In this document: positions 55,155-64,000 of the stretch, in pieces
How the letters are laid out: every line of letters begins with the position of its first letter
How positions within the stretch are numbered: position 1 is the first letter of the stretch
Assembly (NCBI GenBank): GCA_958510825.1
Contig: OY294045.1
Location: 95,478,988-95,542,987 of the forward strand
Direction: 5' to 3'
From: Brachypterus glaber
Taxonomy: Eukaryota; Arthropoda; Insecta; Coleoptera; Kateretidae
Length of the DNA: 64,000 nt
The notes under the pieces: model-generated
Databases searched by the model: none
What the model was told of the DNA's origin: nothing
Seen by the model: the letters and a program-made list of their open reading frames with translations, nothing else
Made by a program: the position numbers and the translations under genes

Positions 55155-56925
55155 CTTTTCGCAAAAAAAATGAACCGACTTCCATGTCTCTAAAAAGTAA
55201 AAAATAAAAAATACTTAAGTCGGTGCCAATTTCACCATTCCCTAAATTTATTACTAACAATTACTTTTTATTATTTTATTATTGTTTGCTGTGGAATTGA
55301 CACCGACTTAAGTATTTCTTATTTTTTACTTTTTAGAGACATAGAAGTCGGTTCATTTTTTTTTGCGAAAAGTTTTTATTTTTTACTTTTTAGAGACAAG
55401 AACTTGTAGATTTGTAACGTCATCTACGCTAAATTATAGTTGTCCTTCCATCTCGGCAAGCTGCTGACGTCACTGTTAGTGCGTTGTGACGTCATTATCT
55501 TAAAGATAAATTTCGAAAAAATAAAAGAAATATTTTTATTTTAGCGCCCAAGAGTCCAACCAACCTTATTTTAAACGAAATACTAAAAAAAATCTTGTTA
55601 AACTTTAAGCGTTAAGTAATAATCAAACAACGCCTTTTGGTAAAATCACAACATTTATCATTTTCTCATCGTATTTTAATATTACAGGACCAGAGAATCA
55701 AGTTTAGCGGCATTTAAAAGATTTTTAGTGTGTCCTAATATTTAAGTGACCTCTTAATCAAGTTATCTGGCTTATCCGAGTTATCCGATATTTCTCTAAA
55801 AATTTGGGTGGTAGTAGAACCAAATTAAGCCGTTTTTAAGTTAAATTGCGTAAAAACGATTAGATTTATCTTAATTATCCGGCCTAACCGTCATTATCTG
55901 AGCGTCAAATTCAAACGGGACCACCTCATGAATGTCCTCTTTAAGTAGCAAAAGGTTTCATCAAATTCCGTTCATCCGTTCCAAAGTTATGCGGGAACAA
56001 ACATAAAAACTAGGAAATAGCGGCGCACTAGGAAATTTTAAGTTTTCAAAACGTGAAATCTTTTTAACCGACTTCCAAAAAGGAGGAGGTTCTCAATTTG
56101 ACCTGTGACTTTGTTTTTGTTTATGTTTGTTCCCGCATAACTTTGGAACGAATGAACGGAATTTGATGAAACTTTTTGCAACTTAAAAAGGACATTCCTG
56201 AGTTGGTCCCGTTTCAATTTGACGCTCGGATAATGTCGGATAAGCCGGCTTAATTAGGTTCTACTACCAACAAAATTTTTAGAGGAATATCCTATAACTC
56301 GGATAAGCCGGATAACTTGATTAAGGGGTCACTCAAATATTACGGCACACTGAAAATCTTTTAAATGCCGCTAAACCTGATGCTCTGGACCTGTAATATT
56401 AAAATACCAAGAGAAAATGATAAATTTTGTGATTTTACCATAAGGCGTTATTTGATTATTACTTAACGTTTAACAAGATTTTCTTTAGTATTTTGTTTAA
56501 AATAAGGTTAGTTGGACTCTTGGGCGCTGAAATAAAAATATTTCTTTTATTTTTTAGAAATTTATCTTTAATGACTTCAAAAGGCACTAACAAGTGAGTT
56601 GCGACGTCAGCAGCTTGCCGAGATGGAAGGACAATTATAATTTAGCTTAGATTACGTTACAAGTTCTGTGTCTCTAAAAGTAAAAAATAAAAACTTTTCG
56701 CAAAAAAAATGGACCGACTTCTAATGTCTCTAAAAAGTAAAAAATAAGAAATACTTAAGTCGGTGCCAATTTCACAGCAAACAATAATAAAATAATAAAA
56801 AAATAATTAGTAATTAATTTAGGAAATGGTGAAATTGGCAACGACTTGGGTATTTCTTATTTTTTACTTTTTAGAGACATAGAAGTCGGTTCATTTTTTT
56901 TGCGAAAAGTTTTTATTTTACACTT
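55155..56925. mobile_element. 1.8-kb foldback with hairpin-ended arms
   Basis: Two scales of symmetry. The outer ends (55155-55380 and 56690-56925) are each palindromes built on AAAACTTTTCGCAAAAAAAA, GAACCGACTTCCATGTCTCT and TACTTAAGTCGGTGCCAATT. Inside, 55390-56030 is the inverse of about 56100-56690 (for example CTTCCATCTCGGCAAGCTGC against GCAGCTTGCCGAGATGGAAG, and GAACAAACATAAA against TTTATGTTTGTTC). The axis is near 56065. No protein. Confidence 0.9.
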
Positions 56926-58249
56926 TAAATAACTTCTGTAATTACTTGTTTATGGTATCAAAGAAAATTAAATATTGCAACTTTCCAAACTAGCTGTGAG
57001 ACAAAATCTAATCGATAATATTTTCCCAACTCTATTATCAAGCAAATTTACCCATAATCTATACAGATTTCGCAATATTAATAATAATTACCTACTCCAT
57101 GAACATGCAAATTTATCTTCAAATTGATTATTTCAATTTATGCTCTCTAATGAATTTAGAATGCTGTTTATTGGAATAATTGAAATGTAAGCTACCGCTT
57201 AATAGTACTTTAGAAAACTCGCCGCAAGCGGCTCGTTTTCTAAACTTGTACTCGTGCGCTAAACCGTATGTTATGAAACGAGTGCTTTATACAATTTTTT
57301 CTATTTTGCTCTAAAATTAAAAAAAAACTTACATTTAAATTGATGACTGAATTAGGGATTTTTGTTTTGGATTGGCATTACAGTTTACACCATGTTTAAA
57401 ATTCTAAGAACAAATGATATTTTGATATATTTTATACTCATCTCTTCTCTTTTTTACTGCAATTAACCAAGCCACAATTTTAGCATGGTAAAACTAACCT
57501 AAACACAAAATTTTGTAGAAAATTCAACTTTAAAGCGACATTGACATTTGCACGGAAAACGTCAAGCGATAGGCCAGGTCTGTTAAGGATAGCAAATAAA
57601 ATCTTTTATTAAATTAAATTAAATTAAAAAAAAATTGAAAAAATATTATTTAAATATATAGTTGACAATTTTGGTATAGGAGTAAAAAGTTAGATAATAA
57701 TCGACTTTTGGGAGGCACATGTTTTATTAGTGATTTATAATTTTAATACATGCCTTGTATTTATTCAAAAAGTGCTGTGACAACGTGATGGGGCACGTTG
57801 GCGCATTTGTCGAGACTTCAAAAAAAAAAACATAACTCTAATAAGCTATAATTTTTTCCATGTTTTATCTTATAATAATATTACAGCAACATGCAGCTAA
57901 AATTCCTTTTGGTCGATTAAAAAAAAGACAAAAATAAAGGAAAAAAGTGACTGAATGAAAGGTGCGCCAATAAGCCCCAGTCACCCATACTTTTTAATTG
58001 TTATGATTAAAAATATATTTGCCAGAAATATTTTTCTCTCTGTGTACTAAATTTTAAAAATGTCAGAGATAAAACTTGTCAAACTGTTGAGTAGTGTAAT
58101 ATTTTAAATTGATGCCTTTATCATATCATAGCAGGAAACAGATTTTGTACATGGTTGATTCCTTTCATATAAAATTCATCCACATTGATTTCAAAGTATC
58201 TATTCATAGGACCATACCTATTCATACTCTATAAATCCAAATATCACTA
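56926..58249. other. No gene seen
   Basis: AT-rich. Holds the inverted partner of the 5645 repeat at 57215-57265 and a short (ATTAA)n run near 57608. Confidence 0.55.
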
Positions 58250-58251
58250 TA

Positions 58252-59102
58252 CAGTGCGTGCATTAAGTCAGGAATCACCCGAATAACTTTTTAGTTACAA
58301 GTAAAATACAAAAATCCTCGGACAGGTCGATTTATATTTTTAATTCTGCAAATTTTGGTCTAAAAAAAGTTATCAAAATTAGCACCCCCTTGCACCCTCA
58401 CCCCCCAACTTTTTTTTTTCAAATAGCAACCTACCCCTTGTGATACATCATTGGAAAGGTAATTTAATAAGCTTTCCAACAGTGTATGATAAAGCCTAAT
58501 TTGTTAAAGGGTCTATGAAAAAACGCATGTTTTATTTAAACATTTTGTGTGAAATATTACGCATAATATGGTAATTGTTGCCCTATTTCCTACTTGGCAC
58601 CTTCCTGAGAATCTAAATGAGGTTGTTTTAAACTTATTGTAATATTTTATACCCTGTTGAAAAATGCAATTTTTTTTCTTTTTATTGACCAATTTTATGT
58701 TTACTATTTAATCGATTTTAATCCCGTTTTTTTACTGTCCACTGTCAACGAGCTGAAGGACATCAATTTGAACATTTATAGTGAACTAAAGTTATACTTT
58801 ACATGTCTTTATAATAAACTAAATTGTGCATTTAATCATTAGCCCTTTACCAAATTAGGCTTTATTATACACCGTTGGAAAGCTTATTAAATTACCTTTC
58901 CAACGAAGTGTCACAAGGGGTAGGTTGCTATTTGAAAAAAAAAAGTTGGGGGGTGAGGGTGCAAGGGGGTGCAAATTTTAATAACTTTTATTACACCATA
59001 ATTTGCAAAATTAAAAATAAAAATCGACCTATCCGAGGGTTTTTGTGTTTTACTTGTAACTAAAAAGTTAATCGGGTGATTCCAGACTTAATGCACGCAC
59101 TG
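58252..59102. mobile_element. CAGTGCGTGCATTAAGTC palindromic MITE (851 bp)
   Basis: Begins TA-CAGTGCGTGCATTAAGTCAG and ends CTTAATGCACGCACTG-TA. Arms pair for more than 250 bases (AAGTTATCAAAATTAGCACC, GGTAATTTAATAAGCTTTCC and inverses). CAGTGC ends and TA duplication again suggest Tc1/mariner ancestry, but the interior is unrelated to the CAGTGCGGTCC family. Frames inside are arm sequence. Confidence 0.9.
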
Positions 59103-60309
59103 TATGAAAGATATTCGACATTACTTGCAAAAGGCTTTGCAATACACAGAAATAAAACTAGCTACCGGAAGTATAGTTCTCCGCATGAAAGAAAGTCTCC
59201 GACGTAAGGGTGTAACAGAGTGGTCACCCTGTATATATTGAGTATTTATATTTTTATTTTAATGGTTATTGAACGTGACATAGCATTGTTCTTGCTGTTT
59301 GTTTTTACAGATGCTAATATTATTAGTATTTGGGAAGCTTGCATTTTGTGTAATTGAGGCGTTTACATAAAAAGGGTGTACATTTTTATTAGACTAATTA
59401 ATTGGTTTATTCGGTTTTCTTAATTAATAAATATGGAAATATCTTTAATGATGTTGTTTTAGATACTGGCAATAGTTAGGGATTGTTTGTAAAAATGGTT
59501 TTTTCTACTTCGAAGCAATGTCATGAAAATCAATATCAATCAATAAGTAGAAGTAGTTTTTTTAATCATTTCGCTTAATTAAATTTAAATTCATTTTCAG
59601 TAATTTAAAGTAATTCAGTTTATTTTGATCGAAAACTCCTCAGATATTTTTTGTTTATAGTTTTATGACTGGTATATCAGCATCTTTGGGAAGGGACGTT
59701 TTGCCTGTGTTTAGTTATGGTCAAAAATGGGATTCGGAAATATGTAGTCGTCTAGTTAAGTTGGGTCTCAAGGGAATTTTGGAATTAACGTAATATGTGA
59801 AAATTTAAAGTAAAATTTAGAGTCGCGCGTATAGAAATATCTGAAGGGTAAATATGCTATTTATTCATAATTTTTTTCATTTCAAATTAAAATATTTTGT
59901 TGTTTTTTATTTGTTTTTAACTTTTCATTTTTCTTTGAATTAAATTCTTTTCATTGTTGTTTAATCCTTTTGTTTTATTGGCAAGATATATTTTAATTAA
60001 TTTAAAATATATTTGAAGTTTTTTACCTTTCACATTTCTATATAAAGTTAGTGATATTGGAAGACATCGAAGAAACATCTAAGAAAGTCAGATAAGTATT
60101 AAATAGTAATTAGATTCTTATATTAACATTTGTTATCATATGATATATGATATTGTGATAATATTATGTAATATTATTACTGGTGGCACGCTACCCAAAT
60201 AGCAACTATACAGCTATTTGCATTTGATACGCCTCCAAATAATAGTGTGTGGTTCTAAATTAATGTCTTAGATAATTAATATTTTTGGCTATAATTGGGA
60301 CCAGCACCC
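59103..60309. other. No gene seen
   Basis: AT-rich spacer with no recognisable protein, RNA or terminal repeat. Confidence 0.5.
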
Positions 60310-60425
60310 TATTACAAGGGGGAGGAATCATTCGCGTTCTCTTTTTTTCATCAAGAGCTTTATAAGGCGTGTGTGCCTACAACGGGCCTCCCACTTGTAT
60401 ACACATTCCAAAAATATTTCCCGTA
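60310..60425 (-). repeat. Dispersed repeat, inverted partner of 41390-41505
   Basis: GGGGAGGAATCATTCGCGTT, GGCGTGTGTGCCTACAACGG and TACACATTCCAAAAATATTT match the reverse complement of 41390-41505. Confidence 0.7.
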
Positions 60426-60784
60426 GACACCTATCCGTGCGTCAAACTTATACAAAGTAATGTTTTAACGCCGAGTAATAAAAATGTAACAAAGCTCTAT
60501 CTAAATTTTTACAAATTTTACGCATAACTTTTACAAACTCGAATAAAAAATGTAAAAAGCCTAGCATACACTGAAAAAAATATTAAAACAATTAATAATC
60601 GATTTTTATCAAAAAGTGATATATAAGGATTATTTTAATTTTGGCAACAGTAAGTTCTAGACTACAAAACCCACCAATAAAAAAGGTGTTGATTGATTTT
60701 TGATTTAAAATTTTTAAGGCCCACGCGGTTTCGGCCAGCCGTTCTGCTTCTAAATTGTTTCTATAATTAACTGCTAATTCCATA

Positions 60785-61555
60785 CCCAGGTAGCAAGGGA
60801 TGTTATATTACAAGAAATTAACATCACTTTTGGGTGTATTTTTAAACTAAATCATAACATCACATAATATTGAAAAATAACATGTATTTAACATCACATT
60901 TGCAACGTAACACGTGTGACGTGACAACCATGTTATTTAATAACAAATATTTACCAACGCTGTGAATATATCGCATGTCACATATTAACGTGGCTTTCAC
61001 GTGAATGTCATGTTATTTTGCTTCTCACCGACGTTCGAAGCAAAAAAATCGATATAAGATGATGTTGATAGAGTAAATTATTATAAGGAAATTGTATACA
61101 CATTATACGATTTCCAATGAATAGGGGACTCTGCCGGGCTTCTCAAGACCACGGACACGGATTAAAGGAATATATTCTTCGCTTAATCTGCAATTTCGTA
61201 TTTAGAATCTATCTGTTTCAATCTGTGATTGTTTTAATTACTGATTGATTTTAAATCCGATTTTTTTATAGGGTTATAGCGTTTTTAATGGTTTTAATTT
61301 AGAAAAAGCTAGAATATTATTTAAATATTAAAGTACCACTAACGGCATCCATAAGATATTAGATATAACAGGAATGTGGATTTATGATGTCACAAACACG
61401 TTATTTTCGGGATGTCATTGTGTGATGTTATTAGGGGCGGACTTAGGACATCCCCACCATGCTACATTCTTGTTAAATGAGACTACAATCTTAACATCAC
61501 ATGTCACATATTAACGTGGCTTTCACGTGAATGTCATGTTATTTTGCTACCTGGG
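60785..61555. mobile_element. CCCAGGTAGCAA-ended DNA element with internal direct repeat
   Basis: CCCAGGTAGCAA at the left and TTGCTACCTGGG at the right (one mismatch inward), with TA on each side. A 48-base segment starting CATGTCACATATTAACGTGG and ending ATGTCATGTTATTTTGCT occurs at 60975-61022 and again at the right end (61500-61547). AACATCAC motifs and their inverses are scattered inside. No open frame of note, so it is non-autonomous; 771 bases. Confidence 0.88.
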
Positions 61556-62055
61556 TAGAATGTCTGCAGACAAATATAAAGTTTATTTGCTTGTGTGTTT
61601 GTTTGTTTATCCTGACTACACAGTTGATTAGTTTCCGTTGTCTATTTCATGATTGTGATTGGCTCTCGAGCAAGAATAGCATACAAAATATTACTTTGTA
61701 TAATACCATAGTATCATACCATATGGTAGAGCTGTTTCAATATCTCATGAATGTTTATTTTTTTTTAAATTTAATGGTAAAGGCACTAAATGTCAATAAT
61801 AAAAAAAATATTTTCCTAAGATGGGATGTGGAGTTATGTTTATGCGCACGTTGCTAAACGTTCATGACGCATTGTACATACAAGCTGTAGCCATGTGGTT
61901 TTTAAAGTTTCAAAAATTATCCTCCAACATTTTTACGTACAAGTATTTTTTTAATGAATTCCGAAGAACTTTAATTAATGTCCGTCCGTATGTCTGTTCG
62001 TGTGTCAAATTATTTGCACTAAAAAATTCAATATTCGGTTGATTCAGGAAAGAAT

Positions 62056-62298
62056 GGGAGGATTAGCTCAGCGGTCAAAGGCATCGATATAGCATTGACA
62101 CTGAGCCAATAATCGTGAGTTCAAACCTCACTGGCGCCGATTGCCTTTTTCAGTTAATTAATAATTGAAATTTGGCGAAGGCGTACTCCCTAGATATATT
62201 GGTTCCAAAGTCAATTAAAGCCGGTGGTTCCCTCTACTAGCTTACACAAGTCCTGGACTTAGGGGATGCTTAATTAAGTAGAATAGTACGAGGTTAAA
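62056..62298 (+). mobile_element. tRNA-derived SINE, copy 2, AAAC-rich tail
   Basis: GGGAGGATTAGCTCAGCGGT is a better A-box match than copy 1, and GAGTTCAAACCTCACTGGCG a clear B-box match. The head is tRNA-like (TTAGCTCAGCGGT is a D-arm signature) but too diverged and lacking a 3' half to be a tRNA gene. Body as in 44309-44567; the tail is AAAAACAAACAAAAAAAAAC. Likely transcribed by RNA polymerase III in its active days. Confidence 0.9.
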
Positions 62299-62329
62299 AA
62301 CAAACAAAAAAAAACAAACAAAAGTTCTA

Positions 62330-64000
62330 CAAGAAGAAGATACCTATTACTAAAAAAATACTATAGGGATTATAGACAGACTCTAGTGCTATATTATTCA
62401 ATATTCAAAACCAACCAAGTTAAAAGTAATGCTATTAAACTAGAAGTAAGTTATAAATAAAAGTAATTAAGTTAATACTTCACGCTACTCAGAGGGGGTA
62501 ATGGGGGTTATAACCCTTCCTTAGGGCATAATTTTGAGAGAAGTAGTATGAAATGGAAGAATATAAACAAGTTTATCATTATTTCACAAAAGAAAAAATA
62601 TATAAACAATTTGAAGACGGCAAATAACAGTTGAAACCATTAAGAAAAGTATATTATACAAAAAAAAAACGTTATTTGGAACGGTACTGGGAAGACTCTT
62701 CCTGGAAGAGTATTCGGAATAATATTTTTTATCTTCTATCTTCTATTAAATATGTAAAGTACGAAAAGAATGTGAAGTAATACTATATTTTCACGAACTG
62801 TTTCTTTTTTTTGTATCCTATTTATTTTCGCTTTTTACTCATTGTTATACCTAAGATAAAAGACTAACGATTCTAGATGATTGCTGTCGGTTTAAATTGA
62901 TATTGAACGAATGAACCATAAATGATTTCAATGAAGGACCACTGCACTGCAATGTTGGGACACTTAGGTGACTATACTAATATTTGCTCCATTCCTTTGT
63001 AGCATGTGTAAAATGCCACATTCTTTTTATTTAGAATACATAGAATACTTACTTTTGTTTTGGGGGTATATTAGCAAACTTGTGTTACGAGTGGTACAAA
63101 TGGTCCTAATAACATAATTTCTTTGCTTATTCATTATCCGAGTTGGGATTAACTTATAGTTAGTTAATAACTTGCCTTGTATTGTAATTTCAGTTAGTAA
63201 TCCTTGTCCTGTGGTTTTATATAAGTAATATCTCATAACTTTGTTTCTAAAGTAGTAAACAAAAGCTTATTCCTACACTAGTATTTATAGTATTATGGCT
63301 CCACTGTAATATTAACTTAAACACACCACATTTATAATGTGTCTCATCAATTTTTCGAAATATAAACATTATTCTTAATATTATTGTTTATTTTTAAATA
63401 ACTGTTTGGCAGATATTAGGTTATGTCAGTCAGTGTTACGTATGTCTGAACTAGGTTCGCCTGGATAATTCAACCGCTGTAGGATTGGAGTGAACAGATA
63501 TACTAGAGTATGTCGTAACTTGAACTTGCAGGTTTCAGGAGCGTTTCCGTTGGCTATCTTTATCTGTGATAGTTTAGTCCATATAAGTCCATCGCTCTTA
63601 GTTTTCTAGACTATTCGATTTGTGTGGAGAAATTTGAATTCGGAAGAGATTTCCGGTATAGATTTTTAATGGCCCGAGCGGAAAGGTCTGCGAGATGTTT
63701 ATCTGGAATCATCCATTAGATATTATGATAAAATCAGTTTAAAATAAGTGATTTAGATAGTGCATCTATTATTCTATGTATTGATATGCATTTGGTGTTG
63801 CTTAACTGAAGTATTTCGCTGATAAAAATGATTCCAATCTGTAAGTACGAACTTTCATGTGACCATTTATTTTTGATGGTAAATCCTAATTTTATTTTAG
63901 TCTCGAGTGATTAAGACTCTATCAAAATCCAAAAAAACGACCTATGGCTGATTTGTTTTTGTCAATTTGGAATAATAAGAAAAACCTCTTCGAGAAAGGG
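62330..64000. other. No gene seen
   Basis: No protein, RNA, microsatellite or terminal repeat that I recognise. It is the longest stretch free of identifiable mobile elements and could be host intergenic or intronic DNA. Confidence 0.5.

Noticed and set aside
61531..62042. Frames of 108 and 73 codons
   Set aside because: The first starts inside a transposon TIR; neither contains a recognised domain.
62056..62130. tRNA gene
   Set aside because: A and B boxes are present but the acceptor stem and 3' half do not form, and the same body with a tail is repeated at 44309, so it is a SINE head.

Overview
This 64-kb window looks like nuclear DNA of an insect or a closely related arthropod. It is very AT-rich, contains a 200-base run of N (a scaffold gap), and carries the repeat types usual there: non-LTR retrotransposons (LINEs), Penelope-like elements (PLEs), a mariner remnant, a tRNA-derived SINE, and many short palindromic DNA transposons with TA target duplications. 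The species is not identifiable from the sequence. I found no convincing host gene, rRNA, functional tRNA or CRISPR array. Every protein similarity I recognise belongs to a mobile element, and every recognisable long reading frame is truncated or carries a lesion.

Layout. 0-4 kb: two minus-strand LINE fragments around a PLE endonuclease remnant. 4-14 kb: palindromic elements (one with a perfect 31-bp inverted repeat and an 8-bp target duplication), a PLE end with a decayed hammerhead ribozyme, an 82-bp tandem repeat rich in TAACGTTA, and a mariner transposase remnant. 14-16.4 kb: ends of a large TA-flanked transposon, one containing a LINE with a 12-bp target duplication. 17-24 kb: foldback and MITE copies, and a cluster of AACGACGGTCCCT repeats. 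25-34.4 kb: two PLE copies of one family, the second nearly full-length (reverse transcriptase plus GIY-YIG endonuclease), with two head-to-head LINE fragments and a 68-bp minisatellite between them. 34.4-44 kb: a deleted DNA transposon that keeps a short first coding segment, LINE fragments including the best-preserved one at 39.1-41.4 kb, and a 1.2-kb foldback broken by a MITE. 44-52.3 kb: SINE, a well-formed hammerhead ribozyme beside the gap, a long minus-strand LINE, and a four-part nest of elements. 52.3-62.3 kb: almost entirely MITEs and foldbacks. 62.3-64 kb: nothing recognised.

How the parts relate. Two LINE groups dominate: group I has the catalytic motif FADDLK, group II has FADDT. 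Each dated copy ends in AATAAA followed within a few bases by its own short tandem repeat (ATCT, TTGAC, ATTAC, ATT, AAAT, GAATT) instead of plain poly(A). Both PLE families carry inverted copies of their ends, and one carries a hammerhead that folds by eye in all three stems. The DNA transposons are nearly all non-autonomous. The region reads as an insertion trap where nested integration can be ordered from target duplications.
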